64,000 nucleotides of DNA from Paraphysomonas bandaiensis. Its lineage: Eukaryota > Chrysophyceae. The notes beneath the pieces are model-generated. The model ran no database searches. It was not told where the DNA came from and saw only the letters and a program-made list of their open reading frames with translations. The position numbers were made by a program, and so were the translations under genes. Location of the stretch: assembly GCA_965644295.1 (NCBI GenBank), contig CBFFRP010000119.1, positions 124,001 to 188,000 on the forward strand, written 5' to 3'. Shown in pieces: positions 1-12,700 of the stretch (position 1 is its first letter; every line of letters starts with the position of its first letter).

Positions 1-1180
1 GATTAGTGCACCGGCCAAAGATTCCATCAATACTGTTTCTGTTAAAGTAGCTCACAATACTATTGCAATCAATATTATGATTGCCACATACGAAAAGATT
101 CTCAAGTATAGGATGCAAAATATACGCATGTACATAAATATCCCTAAAAATAAGAAAAAACCCTATTTTTATATTATTTATTGGTTTTTACGTATCGCTT
201 GCTCTGCACTCTCTATACATGTACACTACCTATCTTAATATAATGTACTCCTGTATTATGTATCATATATCTATCCCATATATCATACTGAATACTGACA
301 AGAAGTGACGCCTGAACGATGAGTACTTAAAAAAGTAGAGATATTCACAGCTGTTTTCGGAGTCCGACTTAAGACTTAATCTCACTGTCAATGAGCTCAT
401 ATGTAGCAAAGAGATGTGACAAAACTTGATGAAGCAGAAGATCCCTCATTCGACAAGCAGACCTAATGAGTTTAAGAGTGCTTCCTTGCTACGTGGCTCT
501 CTATCTTCAGGTTGTGCTCAAGTGGTTGTATAGAAGAGACCCTGTATTAGGAATTAGAGGCCACCGGATGTAGTGACTGATATGATTTTTACTGCTCGAC
601 AAAATTCCGATATCACTGCCCTACTGCTCGACGACTTGAGAAATGTACCTCCAATACATATGAACGCCTGTTCAGCGCAGCTTGACTTATTAACTCAGTA
701 GTGCTACAAGAAAATATGCACCCTACTACACTTGATATTATGATGTTGTTTGTGAAACACTTGTTGTGGCCGGATGCATATTTCAATTATTTTTGAATGA
801 ATGTGGTGATAATAATACATCACCAATGATGGTTCAGAGAATGAGTAGGAGGAGAGTTGTGACTAGCTAAGCAGTATAGGTAGTCTTTGTCTACTAGCAG
901 ATAGAGTAGTGTGTTTGGTTATCATGTTATCTTAATGACTAGTATTGAATATGGAATCTACGCAGGTGTGTATAACTGCTAACTAACGATACTACTACTA
1001 TGTTGCAATACCCTAAACAAAAGTCGGACTCGCACCTTTTCGTGGTGTTCTGGGGGATAATAATAAGTACCGGGAAAACTAACGTGAGCCGCAAACATAG
1101 GCAGCATATATTTTTCTGCCCACTCATAGCGAATGCTTGTGTGGTACATGGGACACCAATAAAAGGGTCACTTGTGTATA
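1..1180. repeat. Remnants of an AT-rich MITE family (TTGCAATATATTGC type)
   Basis: Bases 1-150 match, with divergence, segments at 38885-39050 and 48540-48705 that also contain a CCGGCC or GGTCAA box followed by TCCATCAAT and repeated TTGCAATA words. Bases 720-1020 match 43345-43560 (shared CATCACCAATGATGGTTC). The right end of this family appears again at 1595-1697, closing with CCCTAGCCCTAG. No gene is visible; the two short open frames around 939-1238 are unsupported. Confidence 0.55.
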
Positions 1181-1184
1181 CGTC

Positions 1185-1595
1185 TTTGGGCCTTGACGAA
1201 TAAACATGCATCCGGGAATGGGCCCACCTCAAGGGCATCCGGGACAGGGCCCACCTGAAGGGTAACTAGGGTATCGGGCTGCCTGCTGAATTCAAGCATC
1301 CGAGATGATGTTCACCATAACCTGAAGTTAGCAGATGTCAACATTCTGCTTGCTCACGGCGTTTGCTTTGAGCGATAGAGAGGAGGTGGTTGCATCTTTT
1401 GGTGCTTGCGGCGACGTAGTACAAGCAGCTTTCATAGCGTTAAATATAGTAGGATAATAGCCATAATAGCCATAGCGTTAAATAGTAGGATATAATAGAG
1501 TTTGTACATAGTCTAGTACTTACGCCTAGCTACTAAACTTGTGCTAATCCTTAGCGCCTATTGCTAAAAATAAGACTTTCAATATATATATAGCA
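1185..1595 (+). repeat. Left arm of a large inverted repeat, including a GCTTGCGGCGACG box element
   Basis: This stretch carries a GGGCCTTGACGAATAA block, several CATCCGGGA units and GGGCTGCCTGCTGAA, then a box with GTGCTTGCGGCGACG. The same blocks occur in reverse orientation and reverse order at 2735-3060. The box element alone recurs around 33.2, 35.3, 38.7 and 58.0 kb, so it is an interspersed family of about 180-200 bp that usually ends near AATAAGACTTTC. Confidence 0.6.
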
Positions 1596-1819
1596 ATAGT
1601 ATTGTTGGGTTGTGGTTAAAAAAACTCCATCAAAATTATTGGTGAGACGCTCACTAACAATAGTATTGCAATAATATATTGTTCCCTAGCCCTAGGTGAA
1701 TTGGTGTAATGGATGGATGAATATATTATAGTTACGAAGAAAGTAAATTCAGTTACTGATGTGTGTGACTGTATATATATATAATACTCTATATTATAAA
1801 AGGTATATAGCTGAGCCTG

Positions 1820-2640
1820 CTGGTAACCATCATTACCGTAATGGTAATACCATTATAATTGCCTGGACCTATTTCATTAATTGCCAGGAACTGGGCACCC
1901 AGCCATTCATGGCATTTACTGGTACTTGGTACTTTTGATATATTATGCGATATAGAATTAAGATGTTTTCAGAAATTTTATCTCCTCTATTTTCCGAATT
2001 ATCTCTCTAATAAGCAATAATGTTCATGCAGCTCTAAGCTCACTTTGCGGCAACTTTGAGCATTATCAGCGGCAAACTTACAAATTTAATGCTATTATAT
2101 AAGTTAGAAATTAGTTTCGTCAAAGTAACAACATGCTCGACAAATGAAGTGCCTGCTTCGTTAATGAGGTGTTAGAAATTAACACTGTCATTGGTTTATG
2201 TACGACACATTCACATATATATTATTATGGTGCAATATATATATAATATACAGTATATATATATTATATTGTGGTCAATTGAAGTGAGGCTCACAGCACA
2301 ACAATATAACGGCGTAAGTGACTGCCATATTCTCATATTAGTCATCCTTCTTCAACCCACAATGTCGTACATAATGGTAATATATATTATATATACGACT
2401 TGCAAATTTCATATTTTTACATACTTCTTAATCATAGGAAATATAAAATATCAATGCCTATTAATCACACGCCTTCAATGCTCTCATTTTATGAGATAAT
2501 TTGCTTCTTTTTATGCTGGTAGGAAGGCCAATCCAATGACCCCAACCAAAAACATTTTTCATTGATGCCATTATAATTGCCGGGAGTTGGGCACCCAATA
2601 ATGGGTCATTTATGGTTTCCAGAACCTGAGATATAGGATA
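1820..2640 (+). mobile_element. Degenerate non-autonomous hAT-like element
   Basis: The left edge has GCCTGCTGGTAACCAT and the right edge GGTTTCCAGAACCTG, which resemble the CAGGGCCTGGTAACC inverted ends of the clear copy at 40015-40242. The interior TTTACTGGTACTTG block and the TGTTCATGCA block are shared with that copy. ATTATAATTGCC subterminal words are also family features. No transposase coding is left. Confidence 0.5.
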
Positions 2641-2734
2641 TATATATTATAATATATAAAGGTGATTGATTGTGAACATAATATTATTATGATAAACGAT
2701 ACACAGGTGTTTCTGAGAACAGCAGTTAGCCCGA

Positions 2735-3060
2735 TGAAATAGTATTAGTAAACTTTTCATTATTAGCAATAGGCATGTAAGAGTCAGAACTAATTTAGCA
2801 TTACAATTTAACTAACTAGAGTTAGTTCTAACTACTATTTAGAGCTACGAAACCTGCTTGTGCGTCACCGCAAGCACTAAGGTGCGACCACTTTTGCTCT
2901 ATCTCTTACTTTTGACTCCTTAAGGTGTTAAGGTGAACATCCCGGATGCTTGACTTCAGCAGGCAGCCCGATACCCCGGATGCTGTTGAGGTGGGCCCAA
3001 TCCCGGATGCATGCTTATTCGTCAAGGCCCAAAGACGTCTACACAAGGCCCAATATTGAT
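2735..3060 (-). repeat. Right arm of the large inverted repeat
   Basis: Read on the minus strand, this repeats the 1185-1595 arm: GGGCCTTGACGAATAA, CATGCATCCGGGA, GGGCCCACCTCAA, GGGCTGCCTGCTGAA, then the box with GTGCTTGCGGTGACG. The arms enclose about 1.1 kb of degenerate hAT-like sequence. Bases 3061-3467 beyond it show nothing I can assign. Confidence 0.6.
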
Positions 3061-3467
3061 TGGTAGTTGAGATGATCTCTATCATCTAGCGAATGGCAAT
3101 GAATGATAAGTGATACTGATTTACTAGTTGATTATTGATGAGTTCAACGTTCCATTAATTCAGTTTAAAAAATTCTGGCAATCTTGATAAACTCTGATGT
3201 ATATTATTATAATTTAGATTCAACAGTTTTCGATTTTAATCTTGATACTACAAACCATTAAAGTACTAGTCCGAGATGTTACACAAACTAGAACGAAACG
3301 GTCTTACTATGGTGAGGAACATATTTAGTTTCTGAAATTTGTATAACGAGTGACAGAATAAACAGCTGCTAAAGCTAAAATAAAAAACATGCGTATTTTA
3401 GAAAAAATGGTCTATCCATGTGCAGCAAAACTTAGACAATCACCCACTATTTCAACCTTTGGTCTAC

Positions 3468-5164
3468 CTAAAAGGAGATACTTGACTGGTCAACATTGTA
3501 GGGGTCCTCAAAATGGCCTTTTTTTACTTTAGTTGGTGTGGCATTAGGAGTTGAAGGCTGAGAATTTCGCTTCCCTTGGCGAACCAAATCTACATACTCA
3601 GGTTCTATTGGGTGACCGAAAGCTTCTTTTACGGGTGCCTCATCCTCTACCACAATAGTCTTCGCCACATATGCAGTGGTAGGATTGAACAGCCGGCTCT
3701 CAATATTGCTGTAAACCTTAGATCTGATAATCTTCGGCTTGCCCGTATCCGGTAGGGAAGGGGAAGGAGCATTGGGCGAACGGGGCCACACGTTATGCGA
3801 AGAGGAGACTGTTGGACGGCACAGACGTGAGTCATTACGTATCCCCCGTTTCGGAGAAAGCGAAGAGCGTAGCGAGCAATTAGACTACATAATATTTTTA
3901 AATGCATACATCAATTTATAGATATATACAAGCACAACAAGACAGTGCAAAAGAGTACCTGCGGACTTGAAACAGAGGATCTTTCTTTCTTCCATGCAGA
4001 TTCGAGGTACGATGCTGTGGGTGAATGTAACCTTGATCCAATGTTTTTATATTTGTTGTAGTGTTTCTCAGGGATCGGGGGAGGTGGTAGGTCGCTGTCG
4101 AGGACAGACCCACGGCGGACATTAGTATTGTATTTGGGAAGATTAGGGGGAGAAGTAGACGCGTCGGAGGAAACTGATGTGCGGGGAGTGAATTTCGCCT
4201 TCTCAGACGCAACTGTTGTCTCATGAAGGCGCGATGGAATATCACGGTATAGGGTATCTTTCGGCGGAGAAGCAAGGGCACATGCCTCAACGTGTAAGAT
4301 GTTCTCTGCATCCGACTTTTTGAATGTTGTCCGGAATCTTGGAGACCCTGCCCGGCCATTATCGGTCATAGTTTTTTCACTTCCCACCCATTTGCTGTTT
4401 TCTGTTGCTAATGTCATACGATGAAACCGTGACTGTACATGTTCATAAGGACTATTTTCTCGCTTTGAGAAGGCGGGAAGCTCCTTGTGGATAGTCGATA
4501 GTTCTCCAGGTAACATGCTTGTGGAGAATCTGCGGTGTTGACAGGATGCCTTTTCAGGCTTCTCTTCTTCATCAGTGGGTTTCACCCATTTCCCATGAGT
4601 AGCTGCAGCGGTTGGGGCATGCAAACGGGACTGCACAGAGTTTTTGTATGGATCATGCCAGCGAGATCTATCTTCCTGTATATTCGAAAATTCCAGAGTA
4701 TTTACACTATTGCGCCGAACAGATGTAGAAAATTTAGGACCTAGCTTCCCTCTTTCAATAAGGTCATCAGCACTCTTGCATTCTAATCGTCTCGCGTTAG
4801 TATGGACTGAAGGGGTGCGAAAGGGCTCCTCGGGCTGATGACCCTCCACTTCACACTCCTCTTCGTCCTCTTCCTCCGTATCCTCATCAACTGAGTAGTC
4901 ATTGTCTACTTCATCATCCTCATCATCATCACTGTCCTCATCATCTTCATTATCATGTGAGCAGTCACGATGATCCTCATCTCCAACACGTACACCCTCT
5001 GCATTATCCCCATCAGAAGCGACACATCCATCCGCCTCGACGTCCACTGCACTGTGCTCTGTATCTACTCTAATCCCGCCACTTGCACACATATCCGCCT
5101 CTATGGGACCCAGTTCGCCACTATCCAACCCCTCTACACTTAGATTACCTGCTACAGGGTCCAT
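3468..5164 (-). CDS. Acidic protein with six SRL-x-PT repeats, function unknown
   Basis: Two exons: 5164-3959 and 3884-3468, with a 74 bp GT-AG intron in phase 0, giving about 540 aa and a TAG stop. Residues about 60-110 are a run of Asp and Glu. The remainder carries six copies of a short motif of the type SRLHxPTxA, starting near residues 176, 244, 310, 376, 421 and 465. Spacing is about 66 residues for the first four and about 45 for the last three. The first copies are followed by a basic-aromatic end such as KWV. The fifth copy only appears if the upstream acceptor after ATGTAG is used, which is also the one that keeps the frame. No signal peptide or membrane segment. I do not recognise the family; repeats of this spacing suggest a scaffold or filament-binding protein, which is inference. 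The start is shared with an array-containing divergent promoter facing the transporter gene. Confidence 0.75.
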
Positions 5165-5342
5165 GCTATTGGTTCTCTACTCCGACATTGAAATTAATGT
5201 GCACTGTACACTGCCTTGTCACATGTACATACACCTCTATACCATACACCCTCTATACAGGCTTTATACGGTATATACGATCAAACTACCAGGCAACTGA
5301 CACAACTGCGTACATCATACATACCTACGTACCTATATGCAT

Positions 5343-5929
5343 ATGTATGTATGTATGTATGTAGGTATGTATGTATGTAGGTATGTAGGTATGTAGGTAT
5401 GTAGGTATGTAGGTATGTAGGTATGTAGGTATGTAGGTATGTAGGTATGTATGTATGTATGTATGTATGTATGTATGTATGTATGTATGTATGTATGTAT
5501 GTATGTATGTATGTATGTATGTATGTATGTATGTATGTATGTAGGTATGTAGGTATGTAGGTATGTAGGTATGTAGGTATGTAGGTATGTAGGTATGTAG
5601 GTATGTAGGTATGTAGGTATGTAGGTATGTATGTATGTAGGTATGTATGTATGTATGTATGTATGTATGTATGTATGTATGTATGTATGTATGTATGTAT
5701 GTATGTATGTATGTATGTATGTATGTATGTATGTATGTATGTATGTATGTATGTATGTATGTATGTATGTATGTATGTATGTAGGTATGTAGGTATGTAT
5801 GTATGTATGTATGTATGTATGTATGTATGTATGTATGTATGTATGTATGTATGTATGTATGTATGTATGTATGTATGTATGTATGTATGTATGTATGTAT
5901 GTATGTATGTATGTATGTATGTATGTATT
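5343..5929 (+). repeat. TATG/TAGG tetranucleotide array between divergent genes
   Basis: About 590 bp of nearly uninterrupted TATG units with blocks where every second unit is TAGG. It begins about 180 bp upstream of the minus-strand start at 5164 and ends about 185 bp before the plus-strand start at 6113, so it fills the middle of a bidirectional promoter region. The long open frames it creates on both strands (poly-MYVC and poly-HTYI) are artefacts of the repeat. Confidence 0.95.
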
Positions 5930-6112
5930 CTGTGTATGTTGTCGTTAGGGGTGGTGTTTGAAGTGGTGATAACTGCCGGGTGTTAGTTAAGGAGCATGTC
6001 ACTGCCATCCTCATGATCAGATACTGTATATCCCTCTCTGTTTTGCGAGTAACCATTCCATCTCTCTGTATTGCATAACGCTGCTTGTAGTCAGTCTGTT
6101 TACAGTTGTCTC

Positions 6113-8459
6113 ATGTCTGCAGTGAAGTCAGGTGCCTCCTCTGAAGAGCATCATCCAGATGACAAGAAGTTGAGTGGAAGGGATTTTACTCGTTTACGTG
6201 ACCGCAAGAGAGCCACCACTGATAGTTTTTGTTTGGTACGTGTGACTGATAGTGTATGTGTGCTGATGTATTGGTAGCTGCTATTGGGGGGATGCTGGAT
6301 TGCGATGACTATAATTGGCTTCATTGTTCTGGGTTGGATTGATAGCGAACACCTGAACCCTGGCAACCCTGCGAGGTGATGTTATGCAGATATATATGTC
6401 CAGTATTTATTTTGGATATAGATTAACCAATGCGCTGGACTATGACGGTCGAATATGCGGATATTCAGATGGTGTGAGGAATAAACCTAATGCCTATTAC
6501 ATGATTAACGCAGCAGGTATTGCGTATTATTATAAATATGGGTAAGGTTTAACACATGAACCAGTGGTGTGTGTAAAACGCTGTCCTGGAAGTACCGATT
6601 ACACAAATTTTATATGTTTTGATGAGTACCAAGAGGCTGCTGATTCTAGCCCTGATAATGCATGGACTTTTGTGAGCGAGAGGGTGTGTATGTATCAGGC
6701 TAGCACTTATGAATGTAAGACCTGAATGTGATCTGATATTATTAATTATTAACGTTTTTTTATTAGTTTTGAATCGTTGTTGGTACGACAACGCTGATGA
6801 GTCTAATAGGACGGCTTCTGATGTGGCTGCTGAATACATTGATACTTCTGAATTTCCAGTCCCTGATAAATACAAAGATGGCGACTCTGCGGAGTATTCG
6901 ACTGGATTTTTTGCTGACTTATATAGCATGAGGGGATATATATTTGGGTTTGGTTTGGGAATCGGATTGGTCTTTTCTTTTGCTTACCTCTATTTCTTGC
7001 GCATCCCTGGCCTGTTGTTTACCCTCATATGGACAATGCTGATAAGTACGAGTATTTATATCCACAAGATCACATGCATATATGGCTAGCTTTATACCGA
7101 TTCGCGTTACGTCTTGTTTTTATCATGTGTAATGCAGGTGTGTTTGTTGTTCTCCTTATGGGTTCAGTTCTGGTTTACACAAAAGCACAGCGATGGGAGA
7201 ATAATGAGAATAGACAGCGGTCCGAGTGGATGACCCTTCGTGTATTGAGTATTATTGGCTTCATATTGACTGGATTGTATGTTTGTCTTCTTCTCGTATT
7301 GAGAAAGCGAATTATGTTGGCTATTGGGGTGGTCAAGGAAGCATCACGTGCACTGGCAGCAATGCCAATGTTAATTATGATGCCCCTCATACAGTCCTCA
7401 GGAATTTTAATATTTCTCGTACCATGGGTCGCGTACACGATATACCTTGCGTCGTCAGGTGAAATCAAGAGTGAGAAAACAACTGTTAACGACCAAGAAG
7501 TTTCGTATAAGTCTATAGAATATGATGACAACACTCGACTGGCATTTCTATATCTCCTTTTTTGTTGGTTTTGGACATCTGAATTCATCTTAGCCGTGGG
7601 TGAAATGGTAACAGCGCTTTCAATTGCGGGATGGTATTTTTCTCGGAACAAGAAGAATGAAGGGAACTGCACAGTTGTATGGGTAAGTTTTATCCTGATT
7701 ATATTTTCTCCAAATTCTGTAGTAATGTCCTTGCAGGCGTTCAAAACTGCTTTCTCATACCACCTAGGCACAGCAGCCTACGGATCTCTTGTAATTGCAA
7801 TCGTGAAAACTATTCGTGCAGTACTAACCTATTTGCAAAAGAAGGCTAAAAAAACAGAAAACCAAATACTTCTCTATTTGCTTTCCTGTCTGCAGTGCTG
7901 CATGTGGTGTTTGGAGAAGTTCATGAAGTTTGTCAACAAGAACGCTTATATTCAGACTGCCATTCATGGCTATTCGTTTTGTAAGGCTTGTCGGACGGCG
8001 TTCTTTTTGATTGCGAGAAATATTCTGAGAGTTGCTTGCGTCAGCATTGTAGGAGACTTTGTGCTGTTTCTAGGAAAGGTATGTTATCAAGTATTACATA
8101 GTCATAATATATACTCTAACTCTACACAATAGGCCTTGGTACCACTCTCTACAACGTTTCTGTGTTATGTTGTTTTGGCGTATGATAAAGGCGATAATGT
8201 ATACGGCTTATTTGGCCCGTTGTTTATATGTTTCATGCTATCCTTTATGGTTGTCTGCATGTTCTCTGAAATATTCGGGATGACAATCAGCACTGTTCTT
8301 ATTTGTTTTATTGCCGATGAGGAAATGTTTCCACCTGCGGAGAGATATGCGTATAGTGAACTGACTGGAACTATGAAAAAGTCACAGCAGGCGGCAAAGG
8401 TGGCGCAGGTGACTCTGAACATTCTCTATTCAATATGGTTGCTAATTTCAGTGCTATAG
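6113..8459 (+). CDS. Choline transporter-like protein (SLC44/CTL family)
   Basis: Eight exons reconstructed as 6113-6235, 6278-6375, 6422-6516, 6565-6687, 6767-7045, 7138-7682, 7737-8078 and 8133-8459. All junctions are GT-AG and in phase, giving 643 aa, the usual length for this family. An N-terminal membrane segment is followed by a loop with the family signature VCVKRCP and LNRCW, then many hydrophobic segments. Family blocks include AFKTAFSYHLGTAAYGSL and, near the C-terminus, a CFIADEEMF stretch. Members are multi-pass membrane proteins linked to uptake of choline or related cations; the exact substrate cannot be read from sequence. Stop is TAG. It faces the SRL-repeat gene across a TATG array. 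Confidence 0.93.
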
Positions 8460-8911
8460 ATTGCACCGGAGGAGGAAAAACACACTGTAAACAAGAAAGA
8501 AAATTCATTGCTGTAGTATATAGTAGTTTTGTTATGGTTTGTATACGACTGTACTTGATATTCATACCAAACCAGGTATAGTTCAGTACATTCAAGTACT
8601 TTCATTAGTTTCATGTAGTGTATAGTTGCATTATACTGATAGCATTTGATATATGATAGATAACCTTTAGTTGCTATACATAATCTTTTTGAGTACAGTT
8701 ACAATGAAATTTCATGGACAAACAAAGAAATCTGAAGAAAACATATTTTTATAGTATTAACAGAGAATAACATAAGTGGTACTATTATTTAACTGTCAAC
8801 AACTAGACGTTCTAAAATGGACCATATCATAAATGAATCCCATAAAGGATATGATTGTAAAAAAAATTGGTACCACCGTTACTTACTTAACGCTATTTTT
8901 GTTACGACAAA
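8460..8911. other. Intergenic, nothing recognised
   Basis: AT-rich spacer between the transporter stop and the left LTR. The last four bases, CAAA at 8908-8911, are repeated after the right LTR at 19189-19192 and are the target-site duplication. Confidence 0.6.
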
Positions 8912-9787
8912 TGTAATAACCAGCTATCAGGTTATTCTATTCTACAAGCTCTCTATTGTATATGCTTAAGTTTGTACATACTATCTGTGCAAACATAGAT
9001 TGAATATTATTATTATTACCATAACTCACACTGAGATATATGATGTATTATGACTATGACAATTCATGCTTATTATTGATATTTACATAATCATTCAAAA
9101 GACAAAGAGAGACATGATTATCAATAATGAGACATAATGATGATACTGATGATGGATGATATATATATATGTTCTTATTATATATATATATTGACTTTAA
9201 GGCTGGAGAAGTTTACTGGAGAATTCCGGGTTTGATATCCACGCTGATAGATGTGTATTGCCAGATTATCCAGTAATACAGTTATACATTACGTATTTCC
9301 TTCAGTGCTTATTGGGGATTGATTGTACTAAGGAGTACGAATACCAGGCTTCAACTACAAAGAGAATACTGAATGTATCTTCCCTTATACAGTTGTGATG
9401 AGTTATTATGATCAACTGTGTTAGACTGATGTGTTTGGTATTGAATATGAATGATGTTCATTCCATTGATCACGGAATCGTAGGTAGACATATTTATATT
9501 ATTGATAATAAGATGCAATTTCCTTACTCTTGAAATTGCTGGTAGATAGCATTGTAGTTGTAGACATATATTTGTTCATTGTGATTTGATTATATTGTTA
9601 TTATTATGGAGGAGGAGACTCTTGATAGCGCACAAGAGTCTACTAAATTCGAGTCAGTGAGAAGGACCCTCAGGCTTATGCTTGGAGGGTTAGACCCTTC
9701 CATTGCCAATGCCAGTGAGGATCAAATCCGGGATATAGGCTTGGCATTTGGGTTGTCTGAGATCGAATCAGAGACGTTGGTGTCTCA
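8912..9787 (+). repeat. Left LTR; contains the Gag start codon
   Basis: 876 bp, identical by eye to 18313-19188. A TATATATATA-rich stretch near 9160-9192 could serve as promoter. The Gag ATG at 9606 lies inside the LTR, so its last 182 bp encode the first 60 Gag residues. No TGG-starting primer-binding site follows the LTR edge; the next bases are ATTTTTTAAGG. Confidence 0.93.
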
Positions 9788-12700
9788 ATTTTTTAAGGAA
9801 ATTTCATCTCTCAATAAACAAAGTGACGACTTTAGAGAGACAGAAACTCATGAAGCAGACAGTCAAGCAACGACTGTTCCAGAACTGGTGGATCGTCTTA
9901 GTAGTCCGGAGGAGGTACCCTTGTCAGCCCGAAAACCTCTCGCATTCGGTAAGGACGCTATTCAACCATTGAGGGCTCAGGATGATTTTTGTTCGTTTGA
10001 TGCAGATGCGACAGGAGATAGTCCATTGCATATGGACCCCTTGCCATTCAAGGAACAAAGTAACAAGGAGGCTGAGGCAAAGGAGTGTCATTATACACCC
10101 TTACCTCACGCAGGGGATGAGGCACACAATGTGCTACATTCCACCTCTGGATTGCAAGGTGTATATAACACCAGCAGACCAGACCAACTAGGTAGAGATG
10201 CGGATAGGTGTCAAATCTGTCAGCGACTCACAGATCCCAAGCGTCTCACCGCAGGAGGAATATGTTATTATTGCTCGGAAAATCAATGTATCGATTGTAA
10301 GGACCAGGTAAATTCAATGGAAATTCAGGGTGGTCTATGTTATCGATGCCGAGTAAGAAGGGGGATACTCAGATCAAAGAGACCCACCACAGACACATTA
10401 GAGAAGTGCATAATATTGGGCCATAGAAGATTGCGTCCTCGGCCAGACCTAAACGAGGACACATATATGGAGCATTTGTACCTGGATCGTGGGGCTAGAG
10501 ACCCTATGGACCTAAAGATTTCTCTTAACATCCTGCAACAGTACGCAGATCGACGGAGGGTACATACCACCAGATGGTCAAGACAGCGATACACCGCTCA
10601 TATAGCAGAGCCACTGCAGCATTGGGAGCAGCAGATTTACATGGCTTGTACAGCTACTGAGGTCACTGATCGTTTACAGGACCACTTTTTTGAGCAAATG
10701 AAAATAGCAAGAGAGAGTTCTGCGGAAGATATTTCTCAGCTTGCCCAACTAGTCTTAAATCGAGGAAACGGCTTGCAATTACCATCAAATGTTCGCGAGT
10801 GGTTAAGTAGGCTGACAGTTCTTGACAATGTACATGAGTTAGTGGCTGAAGAGCACATTTACGAAACAGCGGAATTGTGTATGGTGCTGAACCAATACCT
10901 TGATATAAGAGACATGGCTGAAACTATGTGGGAGGAGGCCGATAGCCAACTAATGATGCGCTGCAACCTCCTCAGCAAACAACTCAGTCAGCAAAATAAA
11001 AAATTTGGATCTTGGGAAGAGAGGACCGTTGACTCTGACGATGAGTCATACCACTCCTTCGTCAGCAATGGTAGTCGGGGTTCCTTTGTCAGCAGAGGAA
11101 GTTGGTCAGCGGATACCAGATCAAGTACATCCCGAGTGTTGAGTTCTAGGGGTTCAAGATCGAATTCCCGTATTTATCCAACTGAAGATGGCAGACTGCT
11201 AGACGCACAAGCATTCGGGTGTCACCTTCAACAAATTGGAGAGCAACACTGGTCACTGCTCTGTAACCAAATGCGATCGTCTAGAGCCATGCGGTTAATG
11301 TCTAAAGCATTGCCCAAAGCTACTCCATGGAGAAGAGAAGTCAAGGAGCCTACTCTCTACATGAAGACTGATGACAAGATGCGTCTAGAGAAAGATCATT
11401 CTAATCGATACCCCATTGAAAGAGGACTCCGTTTTGCTGTCCAGAAGGCACGTCAGGCCAAGATGGGGCTGAAAGATTTGGTCATACAGACAAAGAATGG
11501 TTGGTGTTTTAAGGGCGGCTTTAAAGAGGAACTGCAACGGTTGTCTTTGAATCGTGTGCCAGAGATATGGGATGACCAGGAGGATAGCCAATTAGCCACT
11601 GAATATGAATTTTGGATGCGTCGTTGGGTGCATTTCTGCCATTGGGCTATCCGTAATTATTGTCCCGTACAGACCAATGAACAGCGTGCCAAACAGATTG
11701 AGGACTGGGCTGCTCCTGATCTCGCTACGCCTACAGCAGTTATGCAACTATATTATGAACTAAAAGAGGTAGTTGAACATAATACGCCGGATCGCCAGAC
11801 GGCACAGGTGATGGAAGAATCTATGCGCCGAGTGGTAGGAAAAGAGCCTGTTTGGGGTAAATCGTTGGTTGCAGCGTACGACAATAAGATCACAAAAATT
11901 GAAAGGGCGAAGTCGACTGAAAATTGGAGTCTATCATGGGAGGAGGTAGAATCAATCTGGCGAGAGATTCAGGAAGAATTCCAGCAGGGAACGCTGCTAT
12001 ACATTATACGTCCTGATGTCCAATCTAGTAAACAACCAGACACAACTAAGGGTGAGGGAGGCTTACGACGACATCACAAAGTTCATGCCGGCATACGCGA
12101 GGAACCCAAACCATCTCTCACACCGATTGAGATTGCGAAGCTTACATGTTCACGATGTGGCCTTCGACATAGTATTAACAACGCTCAATGCCGACGCATC
12201 ACGAATGGGAAATTTGACCCACTTGGATTTGTGTCTGAGACACCACGTAACATTGAAAGGAATCGAATATACAATTTTTGGTTGTCCAGATTGAATAAGT
12301 ATAGCCAACCTTGGTCTCAGTTGCCTACGGCTCAGAAGGAGGAATTTCAGGCAGCATTTCGGGATTTGACTAGCCGGTGGGATGGAGGGAGTGCTTTGCA
12401 TACGACATTCATTGGTGGCGAACGGAAGAAATCCAATTCCATAGCATCAAGTGTTTCTAGTACACCACAAGTACATTGGGCGGATAGTGATGATGACTCT
12501 TCTTTCTCTACACTGGATGACTCTATACCTGCTCACAGTACAGACTCACTTTCCGGTTCACGATCTACTAAGTCAAAATCAAAACCCAAACGAAAGGTTC
12601 ATGCTGCACAAAAAGTTCGATACTTAGTGCACACTGTGACACCTAGGGATGAATCTCAAGATACATTATCCATGTTTCGTGTTCTATATGATACAGTTGA

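Noticed and set aside
939-1238. Opposite-strand open frames at 939-1238 and 1000-1203
   Set aside because: They overlap interspersed repeats, have no recognisable domain and no splice support.
2191-2499. Open frame of 102 codons
   Set aside because: It lies within a degenerate hAT-like element and is made of AT-rich low-complexity sequence.
3739-3921. Open frames overlapping the intron and exon 2 of the SRL-repeat gene
   Set aside because: Shadow frames; only the minus-strand frame with acceptor at 3885 preserves the repeat motif and phase.
5325-6056. Long open frames of HTYI or MYVC repeats in the TATG/CATA arrays (also at 21.6-25.8, 30.8-31.3, 37.5-37.9, 42.5-43.3 and 46.4-46.9 kb)
   Set aside because: They are translations of a tetranucleotide repeat that lacks stop codons on both strands; several frames are open at once and there is no independent coding signal.
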